A stretch of DNA of 64,000 nt, taken from NCBI RefSeq assembly GCF_009834785.1, contig NZ_WUYX01000029.1, forward strand, positions 62,001 through 126,000, read 5' to 3'. Shown here in pieces: positions 41,552 through 51,780 of the stretch (position 1 is the stretch's first letter; the number at the start of each line of letters is the position of its first letter). The notes under the pieces were generated by a model. That model was not told where the DNA came from, did no database searches, and saw nothing but the letters and a program-made list of their open reading frames with translations. The position numbers were made by a program, and so were the translations under genes. This DNA comes from Natronorubrum halalkaliphilum (GTDB taxonomy: Archaea > Halobacteriota > Halobacteria > Halobacteriales > Natrialbaceae).

Positions 41552-42348
41552 TGGGTTGTCCCTCCGTTCGTGGATCGGTCGGCATCGGCGCAATCGTCTC
41601 GCTGCCACTGTTGCGCCGCCTCCCGGTACAGCGACTCGAGGGCATCGCTATCGGCGTCGGCGATCCGCGCGGCGGCGTCGGCGACGGCGTCGGCACCCTC
41701 GAACGTCTGCTGAATGTCGGCGTAGACGCGCGGCGTGCCCTCGGTCACCTGTTCGGTGAGCGACCGCAACTCCTCGTAGATCGGCGTTTCGAATCCGTCG
41801 GGAACCGAATCCGCGGCGAGGGCGAACGAAAGCACGGCCGCGTGGGTCGCCGCCTGCACCGTCTCCATCGCCCCGTCGTGTTCGGTCGCCGTCGTCTCGA
41901 CGAGGGTGTTCCCGCGGGCTGTAAGCGACTCGAGCAGCGCGTCGAGGACCGGCCCCGACTCGTCGCGGACGACTGCGATCGAACCCGGTGCCCGTTCAGG
42001 CGCAAAGAGCGGGTGTAAGCTCGCTCGCTCGAGCGTCGGCGCGTGCGTCGCCATCGCCTCGAGCGGCGGGTCCATTACGCCCGAAAGGTCGACGATCGCC
42101 CGCTCGGCTCGGTCGGCGTGGTCCGCAATCGCGTCGACGACGTGGGTCATCGGCACTGCGAGACAGACGACGTCGTAGCTGTCTGTCCCCTCGAGATCCG
42201 TGACGTCGGCGTCGGCCCCGACCGTGTCGGCCGCCGTCGCCGCGGCGTCCGCATCGACGTCGGCGAACGCGACCGTGGCGTCGACGGCGCGCCCGAACCA
42301 CGTCCCGATCGCGCCGGCACCGACGATCAGTACGTCCATCGACGACAT
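41548..42348 (-). CDS. tyrA: Prephenate dehydrogenase
   Basis: 266 residues. It oxidises and decarboxylates prephenate to 4-hydroxyphenylpyruvate for tyrosine. The NAD-binding start DVLIVGAGAIGTWFGRAVD, then VCLAVPMTHVVDAIADHADR, IVDLSGVMDPPLEAM, and SLHPLFAPERAPGSIAVV follow the family; the C-terminal half is helical. ATG at 42348 or 42339 are both possible starts. It overlaps the Rsm22-like gene by four bases, an odd functional pairing but clearly one unit. Confidence 0.88.
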   Translation of the reverse strand: MSSMDVLIVGAGAIGTWFGRAVDATVAFADVDADAAATAADTVGADADVTDLEGTDSYDVVCLAVPMTHVVDAIADHADRAERAIVDLSGVMDPPLEAMATHAPTLERASLHPLFAPERAPGSIAVVRDESGPVLDALLESLTARGNTLVETTATEHDGAMETVQAATHAAVLSFALAADSVPDGFETPIYEELRSLTEQVTEGTPRVYADIQQTFEGADAVADAAARIADADSDALESLYREAAQQWQRDDCADADRSTNGGTTQ

Positions 42349-42614
42349 CTACCCCCTGGCGTTGCAAAAGCCGTTCGATCGATCGGTTCCCGAGCGCGTT
42401 CCCGGGCCCGAAATCCGGCCGTTGGCGAGAATTGCGTCGCCATCCGTGTCGCGTGCAGTTCGAGAGACGGGGTCGCCGAGACGGACTGTCGGTCCCGTGG
42501 TCCGGTGGGCCCGGGTCCCGTTCGCAGTCCACGGAGTCAATAGGAACTACCGCGATCGACGGAGGGTGCGTCCGAGACACCAACCGTATTGGCGATCGGT
42601 CGCGTACGCCGTCT

Positions 42615-42971
42615 ATGGGCGAATTTGACCCGCAGGCGGTCGTCGAACAGTACTACGACTTCGTCGACGCCGAGCGGTACGACGATCTCGTGGCGCTCTT
42701 TACCGAAGACGTTCGGTACGAGCGTCCGGGCCAGGCGACGATCGAGGGTCGAGACGAACTCCGCACGTTCTATCTCGAGGAGCGACCCTTGACGGAGGGC
42801 AACCACGACGTTCACGACCTCGTCGTCGACGGTGACACCGTCGCGGTTCGCGGGTCCTTTTCGGGCCGACAGGGCGGCGAGTCCGTCGCGTTCGATTTCG
42901 CCGACTTCCACGAGTTCAGCGACGAGGCTATCGCGCGCCGCTACTCGTTTACGGACCGCGACGAGGTCTGA
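42615..42971 (+). CDS. SnoaL-like / NTF2-fold protein
   Basis: 118 residues with the SnoaL/NTF2-like pattern: VVEQYYDFVDAERYDDLVALFTEDVRYERPGQATIEGRDELRTFY (read in parts), then VHDLVVDGDTVAVRGSFSG and FADFHEFSDEAIARRYSF. Such small cone-fold proteins bind or isomerise small molecules; no ligand evident. The ATG at 42615 gives the family start; the frame is open to 42432 but with basic sequence. It is divergent from tyrA. Confidence 0.85.
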   Translation: MGEFDPQAVVEQYYDFVDAERYDDLVALFTEDVRYERPGQATIEGRDELRTFYLEERPLTEGNHDVHDLVVDGDTVAVRGSFSGRQGGESVAFDFADFHEFSDEAIARRYSFTDRDEV

Positions 42972-43085
42972 GACGCCGCTCGAGGCCACTGGATGGAGCA
43001 ACAAGACGCATTGGCGTCACTCGCAACACCGTGGTGTGTGACATCACTTCCCAAGCTCTAAGTCATCCGTTTCCGTACGGGTCCT

Positions 43086-43817
43086 ATGGGAGCGACTGAG
43101 CGGCCGACGTTTACGTCCGACGCCAACAGGCGCCTCTACGAGTACGTCGAACGCAACGGGACCGTCAAGCGACACAAGCTACTGGACGTCGTGTCGCTCT
43201 CCTCCGAGGAGTTTCGGTCCCACCTCGATGAACTGAAAGCCGACGGGTATCTGAAAGAGGAGGGCGGGACCTTGCGGATCGGCCTCGAATTCGGCGCGGT
43301 GGTGGAGTACGACACCGAGGACCTCGAGTTCGTCATTCGACCGGGCCGACAGTCGGACTTCGACGGGCTCATCGAGACGATTCGGGACGTTACATCAGCG
43401 GAGACGTACGTCGTCGCGGAGAGCATCGCCGAGGAACTGCTCTACGAAAACGCCGTGACCAGACACAACACCGTGAAATCGCGGATGTTCTTCGTCGCGA
43501 CGGTCGACGGGGAGGTCGTCGGCTGGACCCACCTGGACCTCCCGCAGGTCGAACGGATGCAGGGCACCGCCCAGCAGACGGTCGGCGTCCGCGAGGCCGT
43601 CCGAGGCCACGGTATCGGGAGTAAACTGCTCCAGCGCGGAATCGAGTGGGCCGAAGCCAACGGCTACCGGAAGGTGTACAACAGCGTTCCGATCGTCAAC
43701 GACCGCGCGCTCGAGTTCCTGACCCACCACGGCTGGGACACCGAGGCGATCCGCCGAGATCACTACGAAATCGACGGCGAACACGTCGACGAAGTGATGA
43801 TGGCGCGCGAGCTGTAG
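43086..43817 (+). CDS. GNAT acetyltransferase with N-terminal winged helix
   Basis: 243 residues. Residues about 10-65 form a winged-helix-like part (RLYEYVERNGTVKRHKLLDVVSLSSEEFRSHLDELKADGYL, read in parts), and 80-243 a GNAT fold with the acetyl-CoA loop in VREAVRGHGIGSKLLQRGIEWAEANGYRKVYN and a late VNDRALEFLTHHGWDTEAI. HTH-GNAT fusions occur in haloarchaea; the acetylated substrate is unknown, and the HTH suggests it may also bind DNA. Confidence 0.9.
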   Translation: MGATERPTFTSDANRRLYEYVERNGTVKRHKLLDVVSLSSEEFRSHLDELKADGYLKEEGGTLRIGLEFGAVVEYDTEDLEFVIRPGRQSDFDGLIETIRDVTSAETYVVAESIAEELLYENAVTRHNTVKSRMFFVATVDGEVVGWTHLDLPQVERMQGTAQQTVGVREAVRGHGIGSKLLQRGIEWAEANGYRKVYNSVPIVNDRALEFLTHHGWDTEAIRRDHYEIDGEHVDEVMMAREL

Positions 43818-43902
43818 CGTCTCGGTCGTCGATCGCGGTTCGGCGCCGACACGCCACACGCCCGGTGCCGGGATACTTGAGGACTCGAGCCGAGTATCGA
43901 CT

Positions 43903-44946
43903 ATGACACGGATCGGAATCGTCGGCGCGGGTGTCGCCGCGGCCGCCGCGGCGTATACGATCGAGGAAACGGTCGAGGAGGCGAAGGTGACGGTCCTCGA
44001 GAAGTCCGGCGGGCTCTGTGGCCGTGCGGCCACGCGACGCCGGGACGGCGCGGTTTACGATTACGGCGCGAACTACGTCAAATCGGCCGACGAGCGGGTG
44101 GTCGAACTGCTCACGGAGACCCTCGAGACCGACGGCCTGGTCGACGTCACCGAACCGGTCTGGACGTTCGACAGCGCAGGCACCGTTTCGGGGGGTCGAG
44201 ACGCGGACGAGCACAAATGGACCTACCGCGAGGGACTGACCGGAATCGCAAAGCGGCTCTTTTCGCGAACCGACGCGACGGTTCACCGCGAGACGCGAGT
44301 CGAGACGATCCGCCGGGAACCCGCCGCGGAGACGTGGCGGCTCACGGACGCCGATAGCAACCAGTGGGGTCCCTTCGACGTCCTCCTGCTGAACCCACCC
44401 GCGCCGCAGACGGCCGACCTCCTGCGGTCCGCCGAGTGGGACCGCGACGTTCGGGACGCCCTCGTCGACGCCATCGACGCCGTTCCCTATCGAACGATCT
44501 GGGCCGGCGTCTTTCACTACCCCTTCGAACTCGACCTCCCCTACTACGCGCTGGTTAACACGGACAAGGACCACGAGATCGGGTGGCTCTCTCGCGAGGA
44601 GTGCAAACCGGGCCACGTCCCCGACGGCGAGTCGCTGTTGATCGTCCAGGCCAACCACGAGTGGTCGGTCGAGCGCTTTGAGAGCGATCTGGAGCAGAAC
44701 CTCGACGAACTTGCGTCGATGATCGCCGACCTGCTCGAGGACGACCGACTGACCGATCCCGACTGGACGGACCACCAGGGGTGGCGCTACGCGCTTCCCG
44801 ACGACGGTGTCGAGACCGACGCACTCCGGCGCGCAGAATCCGCGGGGCTGTACTGTCTGGGCGACTGGGTCGCCGGCGAGGGGCGAGTCCACGCCGCGTT
44901 ACGGAACGGACTCGAAGTCGGCGAACGCGTGATAGCAGACCGGTAG
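43903..44946 (+). CDS. NAD(P)/FAD-dependent oxidoreductase (renalase-like)
   Basis: 347 residues. FAD-binding start MTRIGIVGAGVAAAAAAYTIEE, then KSGGLCGRAATRRRDGAVYDYGANYV, and the end ESAGLYCLGDWVAGEGRVHAALRNGLEVGE, which is the second FAD signature. This is the amine-oxidase/renalase-like layout found in cyanobacteria and haloarchaea. The substrate is unknown. It lies 85 bases after the HTH-GNAT gene and converges with an M24 peptidase gene 17 bases away. Confidence 0.88.
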   Translation: MTRIGIVGAGVAAAAAAYTIEETVEEAKVTVLEKSGGLCGRAATRRRDGAVYDYGANYVKSADERVVELLTETLETDGLVDVTEPVWTFDSAGTVSGGRDADEHKWTYREGLTGIAKRLFSRTDATVHRETRVETIRREPAAETWRLTDADSNQWGPFDVLLLNPPAPQTADLLRSAEWDRDVRDALVDAIDAVPYRTIWAGVFHYPFELDLPYYALVNTDKDHEIGWLSREECKPGHVPDGESLLIVQANHEWSVERFESDLEQNLDELASMIADLLEDDRLTDPDWTDHQGWRYALPDDGVETDALRRAESAGLYCLGDWVAGEGRVHAALRNGLEVGERVIADR

Positions 44947-44963
44947 CGGGTATTGGAGTCGAT

Positions 44964-46151
44964 TTACTCGCCTTTTGGCTCGAGTCCCACGCGATAATCG
45001 GTTAGATTCTCGTAGCCGTCCTCGGTAACGACGACCAGATCCTCGATCCGAACGCCGCCGACGTCGGGATCGTAAATTCCAGGTTCGATCGAGATCACGT
45101 GGCCGGCCTCGAGTTCGCCGCCGGCCGGCGAGACGCTCGGCTGTTCGTGGATATCCAGTCCGACGCCGTGGCCCGTGCTGTGGATGAAGCCGGTTCCGGC
45201 GCTCGGATCGCTCCGGAGCGTCTCGTAGCCCGCCTCCTCGATGATATCGCAGGCGACGTCGTGTACGTCGGCTCCGGTGACGCCGGCCTCGACGGCCTCG
45301 AGCGCGGCCTCGTAGGCCTCGCGGGTCACGTCGTACCGCCGTCTGGCTTCCTCGCCGGGGTCGCCGCGGGCGAACGTCCGCGTCATGTCCGCGAAGTAGC
45401 CCGTCTCCTTGTCACGCGGGAAGATGTCGATCACGATCAGTTCGTCGGCCGCGAGCGGGCCGCTGCCGCGGTCGTGGGGATCCGCGCCGTCGGCCCCGCA
45501 GGCGACGATGGTGTCGTCCAGCGAACAGCCGTGTCGGAGGAGCGTGACTTCGATCTCCTCTTTGACGCGCTCGCTGGTGAGCGGTTCGCCGTCGCGGACG
45601 AGAACGCCGTCTTCGATCTCGGCCGTCGCGATCAGTTCCTCGGCGGTCGCCAGCGCGGCCTCGTTGGCGCGCTGGCTCGCCCGTATCTGGTCGATCTCCC
45701 AGTCGGTTTTCGTCGCACGGATCTCCTCGATGATCCCCTCGGATTCGACCGTCACGGAGACCCCTTGGTCTCGCAACCCGTCCGCGGTCCCCGTCGGGAA
45801 GTTTCGCGGGACGGCCAGCGAGTCGACGTCGTGATCGTCGAGAAACGCCGCGAGCATGCGACTTTTGGCCTCGTAGGAGCCGTGCTCGGCGACGAGTTGC
45901 TGGTAGTCGTAGGTCGATCGGCGGGTCACCGAATCGGCGCTTGCCTCTTTGCTCGCACGGCCGTACTCGAGTCCCGAGACGAGCAGGTGGATTCCCTCCC
46001 GGGTGACGAGCGTCTGGTAGGGATCCGGCGCGGTAAAGCCGGAGACGTACCGCTGGTCGGAGTCCGAGGCGTCGTCGTCGATCAGATAGCCGTCGTGGCC
46101 GTCGGTGTCGAGGTGCTCGCGGAGCGAGGAGAGGTCGACCGCTTCGTTCAT
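44964..46151 (-). CDS. M24 family metallopeptidase (Xaa-Pro dipeptidase/aminopeptidase type)
   Basis: 395 residues. N-terminal creatinase-like domain (1-150) and a pita-bread C-terminal domain with the five metal ligands in place: Asp in VIDIFPRD, Asp in YFADMTRTF, His in STGHGVGLDIHE, Glu in ISIEPGIY and Glu in GVRIEDLVVV. It cleaves peptide bonds N-terminal to proline or dipeptides with proline. Cytoplasmic, no signal. Single-gene unit, promoter in the 179-base gap 46152-46330, shared with a divergent lipoprotein gene. Confidence 0.94.
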   Translation of the reverse strand: MNEAVDLSSLREHLDTDGHDGYLIDDDASDSDQRYVSGFTAPDPYQTLVTREGIHLLVSGLEYGRASKEASADSVTRRSTYDYQQLVAEHGSYEAKSRMLAAFLDDHDVDSLAVPRNFPTGTADGLRDQGVSVTVESEGIIEEIRATKTDWEIDQIRASQRANEAALATAEELIATAEIEDGVLVRDGEPLTSERVKEEIEVTLLRHGCSLDDTIVACGADGADPHDRGSGPLAADELIVIDIFPRDKETGYFADMTRTFARGDPGEEARRRYDVTREAYEAALEAVEAGVTGADVHDVACDIIEEAGYETLRSDPSAGTGFIHSTGHGVGLDIHEQPSVSPAGGELEAGHVISIEPGIYDPDVGGVRIEDLVVVTEDGYENLTDYRVGLEPKGE

Positions 46152-46330
46152 ACGGTGGTGTGTGGCGAGCGACTACATAATCCCGGCGAGTTCGCTCCGT
46201 CGCGTCCGTGCCTTCGATCAACCATCGGCCCGTCCACCGCCGATCCCTTCGGCGTCGCTCGCGTTCTCTCCGGCCACCCGGATGGATTCGGACCCACAAA
46301 CTTATCAATTAAGGCAATAATCTGGCGCGT

Positions 46331-47467
46331 ATGAACCGCCGACGGATCCTGGCTACCGGGGCGGGCGTCGCGCTGGCTGGCTGTGTCGGCCTCGCGGCCG
46401 ACGACGGTCCCTCGAGCGACGACCTCGTCCAGGATGCGATCGAGACCCGGCGACACATGAGCCAGCTCTCGGCTCGTCGAACGATGACGGTCGAAACCCC
46501 GGACGGCTCCGTCGAGCGAACGGAACGCATCGCGAGCGAACCGCCCGCCAAGCAGCGTATCGAGGTTTTGGACTCGACCGATCCGACCGTCCCGAGCGGC
46601 TCGGTAACCGTCACGAATCGGGAAACGACCTGGGAGTACAACCCGGCAGCGGAAGTCGTCGACATGCGCCACCACGGGAACAAGGTCGACGACGACCGAA
46701 CCTTGCGCGTCCTCGAGCGCCTCCGCGAGGAGTACCGGCTGGGGTATGAGGGGACCGCGACGGTCGACGGGCGAGACGCACACGTCATCGAGGCGCGACC
46801 GCCGATCGACGATTCCGATCGGCGGATCGATCTCGTCGTCGGAGGGACGACCTACGTCGTTCCGCTGTCAACGGCGGCGTTCGAGGACCTGGAGGTCTCC
46901 CGTACGATCTGGATCGACGACGAGTACCGGTACCCGGTCAAGGAACGAAACGAGGTCAGCGACGGCGACGAGACGCGGTACAGCCTGACCGTCAGCTACG
47001 AGGCGCTCTCGATCGACGAGGGGCTCGAGTCGGGGACGTTCACCTACGAGCCGCCGGTGGAAGCATCCGTCGTCACCGACGGACCCGAACCCGACGGCAT
47101 CTTCGACTCGCGAGCGGCCGCCGCGGACGCCGTTCCGTACGAGTTGCCCGAGCCAGACGTGCCGGATTCGTTCGTGCTCGACCGAGTCACCGTCGTCGAA
47201 TCTGCCGAGCGATTCGGTACGACCGCGACGCTCTGGTACGACGACCCGGCCGTCGTCGCGCGGGAACTCTTCGTCGCTGTTCGAGAGGTTCAGCGATTCA
47301 GACCGTCCGCGCTCGAGGAAATCGAGATCGACGGGCTGGTAGCCTACCGTCGGGACGGACGGATCCAGAGCGTGTTCTGGGCCTGTGACGACCTGAACTA
47401 CGAGGTCTCGAGTCTGACCGACGGCGACCCGCTCCGGGACGTGGTGGCTTCGATCGGCTGTCCGTGA
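46331..47467 (+). CDS. Secreted lipoprotein, LolA-like
   Basis: 378 residues. Signal with RRR and lipobox LAGC ([18 protein letters not shown], Cys18) predicts Tat export and lipid anchoring. The middle, about 40-240, has the pattern of LolA/MucB-like half-barrels ([49 protein letters not shown]), which bind hydrophobic chains. The C-terminal 110 residues repeat a similar strand pattern. Known haloarchaeal proteins of this kind have no assigned role. Confidence 0.8.
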   Translation: MNRRRILATGAGVALAGCVGLAADDGPSSDDLVQDAIETRRHMSQLSARRTMTVETPDGSVERTERIASEPPAKQRIEVLDSTDPTVPSGSVTVTNRETTWEYNPAAEVVDMRHHGNKVDDDRTLRVLERLREEYRLGYEGTATVDGRDAHVIEARPPIDDSDRRIDLVVGGTTYVVPLSTAAFEDLEVSRTIWIDDEYRYPVKERNEVSDGDETRYSLTVSYEALSIDEGLESGTFTYEPPVEASVVTDGPEPDGIFDSRAAAADAVPYELPEPDVPDSFVLDRVTVVESAERFGTTATLWYDDPAVVARELFVAVREVQRFRPSALEEIEIDGLVAYRRDGRIQSVFWACDDLNYEVSSLTDGDPLRDVVASIGCP

Positions 47468-47561
47468 GCCGTTCCTCTCCCACGGAGAGTGGCGGTCCGA
47501 TTCCAGTACCAGTACTGCGGGGATCGGTATCGGTAAGGCGCGGCCACCCGACAGAGCGACC

Positions 47562-48860
47562 ATGAACGTCACCATCACCCCCTCGAGCGTTCGAGGGACG
47601 GCGCGGGCACCGCCCTCGAAGAGCTACACCCACCGAGCGATCCTCGCGGCGGGGTATTCGGACCGAACGACCGTTCGCGACGCGCTCTGGAGCGCCGACA
47701 CGCGGGCGACCGCTCGCGCGGTGGATCTTTTCGGCGGCGACGTCGAGCGCCACGAAGACGGTACGCTCGAGATCGAGGGCTTCGACGGTCGGCCGGAGGT
47801 CCCGGCGGACGTCATCGACTGCGAGAACAGCGGCACGACGATGCGACTCGTCACGGCTGCGGCCGCCCTCGCCGACGGCACCTCGGTGCTCACCGGCGAC
47901 GAGTCCCTGCGTTCGAGGCCGCAGGGGCCGTTGCTCGAGGCGATCGCCGACCTCGACGGCGACGCGTACAGCACGCGGGGCAACGGGCAGGCTCCGCTGG
48001 TCGTTACCGGGCCGATTTCGGGCGGCGGGGTCTCGATCCCGGGCGACGTCTCCTCGCAGTACATCACCGCCTTGTTGCTGGCCGGGGCCGTCACCGACGA
48101 GGGGATCGACATCGAACTGGAGACCGAACTCAAGTCCGCGCCCTACGTCGACGTGACCCTCGAGGTGCTCGAGGAGTTCGGCGTCGATGCCCGCCACACC
48201 GACGACGGGTTCGCGGTCGATGGCGGCCAGACCTACGATCCCGTCGGCGGGACCTACGCGGTTCCCGGCGACTTCTCGTCGATCTCGTACCCGCTCGCGG
48301 CGGGTTCGATCGCCGGCGCCGAAGCGGACGGCGTCCGCATCGAGGGAGCCAATCCCAGCGCCCAGGGCGACACCGCTATCGTCGACATCGTCGACCGGAT
48401 GGGTGCCGACGTCGAGTGGGACCGCGAGGCGGGCGTCATCGAGGTCTCGAGCGCCTCGCTCTCGGGCATCGAGGTTTCCGTGGCCGATACGCCCGACCTG
48501 CTTCCGACCATCGCGACGCTCGGTGCCGTCGCCGACGGCGACACGCACATTACGAATGCCGAGCACGTCCGGTACAAGGAGACCGACCGCGTGAGCGCGA
48601 TGGCCGAGGAACTGGGCAAGATGGGCGTCGAAACGAGCGAAGAACAGGACTCGCTGACCGTCCACGGGAGCGAGTCCCGACTCGAGGGGGCGACCGTTCG
48701 CGGTCGCGACGACCACCGAATCATCATGTCGCTCGCGCTCGCCGGACTCGTCGCCGACGGCGAGACGACCGTCGAGGGGGCCGATCACGTCGACGTTTCC
48801 TTCCCCGGGTTCTTCGGCATGCTCGAGGAGTTAGGCGTCGCGCTCGAGCGCCGGGAATAA
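47562..48860 (+). CDS. aroA: 3-phosphoshikimate 1-carboxyvinyltransferase (EPSP synthase)
   Basis: 432 residues; makes EPSP from shikimate-3-phosphate and PEP in the chorismate pathway. Family marks: [15 protein letters not shown] at the start, the LxxxNSGTT-type motif [29 protein letters not shown], and late [15 protein letters not shown] with the [19 protein letters not shown] stretch. All key residues are present and the length is usual. It is not directly linked to aroC (52462) or tyrA (41548), but all are within 12 kb. Confidence 0.97.
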   Translation: MNVTITPSSVRGTARAPPSKSYTHRAILAAGYSDRTTVRDALWSADTRATARAVDLFGGDVERHEDGTLEIEGFDGRPEVPADVIDCENSGTTMRLVTAAAALADGTSVLTGDESLRSRPQGPLLEAIADLDGDAYSTRGNGQAPLVVTGPISGGGVSIPGDVSSQYITALLLAGAVTDEGIDIELETELKSAPYVDVTLEVLEEFGVDARHTDDGFAVDGGQTYDPVGGTYAVPGDFSSISYPLAAGSIAGAEADGVRIEGANPSAQGDTAIVDIVDRMGADVEWDREAGVIEVSSASLSGIEVSVADTPDLLPTIATLGAVADGDTHITNAEHVRYKETDRVSAMAEELGKMGVETSEEQDSLTVHGSESRLEGATVRGRDDHRIIMSLALAGLVADGETTVEGADHVDVSFPGFFGMLEELGVALERRE

Positions 48861-48932
48861 CGTCGGTAACGGGGGCGGTAGGTGGGGTTTACGATCGACG
48901 TACCGAACTCGCTGATGTTACCGATGTACGTA

Positions 48933-48940
48933 GATATATG
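48933..48940 (+). promoter_or_regulatory. TATA element for the thiolase gene
   Basis: GATATATG, 25-32 bases before the ATG at 48965, in the 104-base gap after aroA. Typical for a leaderless haloarchaeal mRNA. Confidence 0.5.
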
Positions 48941-48964
48941 TGCTCGCAAAGACAGTGATGGACC

Positions 48965-50107
48965 ATGACAGACACCACGCCGGTACTCGTTAGCGCGGTG
49001 CGAACGGCGCAAGGAAAGGAAGACGGCGCGCTCGCGTCGTTTCGAAGCGAAGACCTGTCGATTCCGCTGGTCAACGAGATGCTCGCGGAGACGGGGCTCT
49101 CCGGCGACGAAATCGACGATCTGATGTGGGGCTGTGCCCAGCAGCGCGAGGAACAGCGGTCGAACATCGCCCGGCAGATCGCGCTCTTTTCGGATCTCGG
49201 CGAGTCGGTCCCCGCGACGACGATCGATCGCCAGTGTGCCTCCTCGGCCCAGGCGATCATCAGCGCCGCGGACTCGATCGCCGCGGGACGCCAGCAAGCC
49301 GTCTTCGCCGGCGGCGTCGAGAGCATGAGCCGGGTGAAGATGGGAGCCGCCAGCAGCGGCAAGATGTATCCCCAACTCGACGAGGAGTACGGCATGGAGA
49401 ACCTCTCGATGGGGATGACCGCCGAAAAGGTCGCCGAGAAGTACGGCGTGAGCCGGGAGGAACAGGACGAGTACGGCGCCCGCAGCCAGCAGCGCGCGGT
49501 CGAGGCGACAGAGGCGGGGCGGTTCGACGACGAAATCGTCCCGCTCGAGACGGAAGACGGCGTCCACGACGAAGACGAGGGGCTCCGGCCCGGCACGACC
49601 CCCGAGAAACTCGCCGAACTCCCGACCGTGTTCAAAGAAGACGGCACCGTCACGCCGGGCAACGCCTCCCAGATCGCCGACGGCGCGGCCGGCGTCCTTT
49701 TGACCAGTCGTGACTTCGCCTCCCGGAACGACCTCGAGGTCCTCGCGGAAGTCGGCACCAGCTACGTTGCCGGCGTCGATCCCACGGTGATGGGCGTCGG
49801 CCCGGTGCCCGCCACGAAAGGACTGCTCGAACGCGCCGGTCGCGAAATCGACGACTACGGTCTCGTCGAGATCAACGAGGCCTTCGCGAGCCAGACGCTG
49901 TACTCACAGCGCGAACTCGGGATTCCGGACGACCGGTTGAACGTCAACGGCGGCGCGATCGCCATCGGCCACCCGCTTGGCTGTTCCGGCGCGCGCCTGC
50001 CCGTGACGCTCGTCCACGAGATGAACCGCCGCGGCGTCGAGCGCGGAATCGCGACGGAGTGCGTCGGCTTCGGACAAGGAGCGGCGATCGAGTTCAAACT
50101 GTCCTAA
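48965..50107 (+). CDS. Thiolase (acetyl-CoA C-acyltransferase)
   Basis: 380 residues. Thiolases join or split acyl-CoAs. Active-site Cys91 in [12 protein letters not shown], His336 in [13 protein letters not shown] and Cys366 in [13 protein letters not shown] are present, as is [10 protein letters not shown]. The enzyme could serve beta-oxidation, ketoacid turnover or mevalonate supply; nothing nearby decides. A short copy of its own last codons lies 80 bases downstream (50185-50221), a sign of a lost second thiolase. Confidence 0.95.
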   Translation: MTDTTPVLVSAVRTAQGKEDGALASFRSEDLSIPLVNEMLAETGLSGDEIDDLMWGCAQQREEQRSNIARQIALFSDLGESVPATTIDRQCASSAQAIISAADSIAAGRQQAVFAGGVESMSRVKMGAASSGKMYPQLDEEYGMENLSMGMTAEKVAEKYGVSREEQDEYGARSQQRAVEATEAGRFDDEIVPLETEDGVHDEDEGLRPGTTPEKLAELPTVFKEDGTVTPGNASQIADGAAGVLLTSRDFASRNDLEVLAEVGTSYVAGVDPTVMGVGPVPATKGLLERAGREIDDYGLVEINEAFASQTLYSQRELGIPDDRLNVNGGAIAIGHPLGCSGARLPVTLVHEMNRRGVERGIATECVGFGQGAAIEFKLS

Positions 50108-50184
50108 GACGATCGGCCTCGGCTTTTTGGTCCAGATTTTGCGAGCGAAGAACGACGTGATGAGCGAGACAAACGGTGGTCGCG

Positions 50185-50221
50185 ACAGGGCGCGGCGATC
50201 GAGTTCGAACTGGCCGAGTGA
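50185..50221 (+). pseudogene. C-terminal scar of a second thiolase gene
   Basis: ACAGGGCGCGGCGATCGAGT and the 17 bases after it read, in frame, QGAAIEF followed by ELAE and a TGA stop. This mirrors the end of the intact thiolase ([10 protein letters not shown], 50075-50107) at about 28 of 33 positions, with the differences expected of a paralogue rather than a fresh copy. The sequence between the two (50108-50184) has no coding sense. It looks like the junction left after recombination between tandem thiolase genes. Confidence 0.6.
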
Positions 50222-50335
50222 GTCTCTCGAGGCCGGTAGCCCGCCATTCCGGTCCGCTTGGTCCCCGAGACGTCGTGTGTGTTCCGCGTTCACATCACCT
50301 GGGGTACTTTTTGCTTCGAGGTCGAAACCCGTGCC

Positions 50336-51655
50336 ATGCGCACCGACCTCGAGCGCCGTCTGCGCGAGCGCCTGTCCGAGGGGGACTACTGCTTCCCCGA
50401 TTACGACGGCTACTGTTTCGCTAACGTCCCGGCGACGGTCGGGTCGGTGCTCGGCGCGGACCGCAACGCCGGACGGTCGCTGCCCGACGACGTCCTCACA
50501 GGCGTCGGCGACGAGTACGATCGGGTGCTCGTCGTCGTGGTCGACGGGTTCGGGACCGCCTTCTGGAAACGCCACGACCATCCGCTCCTCGAGCGCGTCG
50601 AAGCCGAGGGAATCGTTTCGCCGCTGACCTCGACGTACCCCTCCGAAACGGCGGCGGCCATGACGACCTTCCACACTGGTCGGTTGCCCGCGGCTCACGG
50701 CGTCCTCGGCTGGGACATCTACGATCCGGCGGACGACGCCTCCTACGAGGCGTTCACGGTCGAGGTCAAGGCCGGAAACGAGTCCGTCGATCACGAACTG
50801 CACGACGTTTTCGAGGGTGAGCCGATCTACCCCGACCTCGCGAACGCGGGGGTCGACTGCCATCACGTCGTTCCGTTCGAGGAGACGTACGACGGCGCGG
50901 TCGCCCACACGTACGACTGGAATCGAGACGGGGACCGTGACCATCACGAACTGGGGCGAAAGCCCGAGATCGAGGGTTTCGACTCCGCGCTCGAGGCGGC
51001 GTTTACGGCCGCCGAGACACCGGCGTATCTGTTCGCGTACCTTCCGCAGATCGATAGCGCGGCCCACGCGTTCGGGACCGAAAGCGAGGAGTACCGCGAA
51101 ACCGTCGACAACACCTTCGACGCGCTCGAGCGCGCGCTCTCGGGACTCGAGTCGAACGGCAGCGGCGCTAGCGCCGGTGGAAGCGCCGATCGAGACGCCG
51201 AAACGCTCGTCGTGCTGACCGCCGACCACGGCCACGTCGACACCGATCCCGAGCGCAACATCGACCTCGAGACCTGCGACGAGATCATGGGGTATCTCGA
51301 GCACCACGCCGACGGCGAACCGGTCCGGTACGCGGGAAGCCCGCGGAATCTCCACCTCCACCTGCGGGATTCGGATCGGGGCCGCGAGCGGGTTCGAACG
51401 ATGTTGGACGAGACGCTCGACGCGCGTATCTTCACCCGAGAGGAGGTTCTCGAGCGCGACCTGTTCGGCGACTGCCGGCCGAGCGAGACCTTCCAGCGGC
51501 GACTCGGCGATCTCGTAGTCTGTCACCGCGAGCGCTCGGTCTGGTACGGCAGCGACCGGGCCCACCTCGAGTTGGTAGGGGTCCACGGCGGCCTCCATCC
51601 CGACGAGATGCTGGTGCCGTTCGCGGCGAGCGATCTCGAGCCGGTGCTGGAGTGA
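50336..51655 (+). CDS. Alkaline phosphatase superfamily (type I phosphodiesterase/nucleotide pyrophosphatase-like) hydrolase
   Basis: 439 residues, no signal peptide, so likely cytoplasmic. Metal-site marks: VLVVVVDGFGTAFW near 64, then the nucleophile region SPLTSTYPSETAAAMTTFHTGRLPAAHGVLGW with Thr as likely nucleophile, YLPQIDSAAHAFGTES and LVVLTADHGHVDT. These are the conserved zinc ligands of nucleotide pyrophosphatase-like enzymes. The ATG at 50336 follows an AT-rich TACTTTTTG run by about 20 bases; the open frame to 50258 is not needed. Its stop TGA starts a palindromic element. Confidence 0.9.
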   Translation: MRTDLERRLRERLSEGDYCFPDYDGYCFANVPATVGSVLGADRNAGRSLPDDVLTGVGDEYDRVLVVVVDGFGTAFWKRHDHPLLERVEAEGIVSPLTSTYPSETAAAMTTFHTGRLPAAHGVLGWDIYDPADDASYEAFTVEVKAGNESVDHELHDVFEGEPIYPDLANAGVDCHHVVPFEETYDGAVAHTYDWNRDGDRDHHELGRKPEIEGFDSALEAAFTAAETPAYLFAYLPQIDSAAHAFGTESEEYRETVDNTFDALERALSGLESNGSGASAGGSADRDAETLVVLTADHGHVDTDPERNIDLETCDEIMGYLEHHADGEPVRYAGSPRNLHLHLRDSDRGRERVRTMLDETLDARIFTREEVLERDLFGDCRPSETFQRRLGDLVVCHRERSVWYGSDRAHLELVGVHGGLHPDEMLVPFAASDLEPVLE

Positions 51656-51737
51656 TACGGGCTGCTGTAACTGTGTACCGGTGACCGCGAGCAGTCCTGG
51701 GGTCGCGCCGGCACTGACGGGTAACAGTCCGTCTGAG
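51653..51737 (+). repeat. Palindromic intergenic element, copy 2 (begins at a stop codon)
   Basis: 85 bases beginning TGATACGGGCTGCTGTAACT, with TGA the stop of the phosphodiesterase-like gene, and ending CCGTCTGAG. It shares 18 of its first 20 bases with copy 3 (minus strand from 51867), and the internal CCGGCACTGACGG (51708-51720) with copy 1. CGCGA at 51686-51690 pairs with TCGCG at 51703-51707 in the centre. Confidence 0.7.
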
Positions 51738-51780
51738 TCGGTGCCGTACGCGAGTTGCAGGTGGTCGTGGTCAGTATCCC

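Noticed and set aside
49904-51598. A 564-codon minus-strand frame across thiolase and phosphodiesterase genes
   Set aside because: Antisense shadow; its repeated LGQFELDRR stretches come from the duplicated thiolase end on the other strand.
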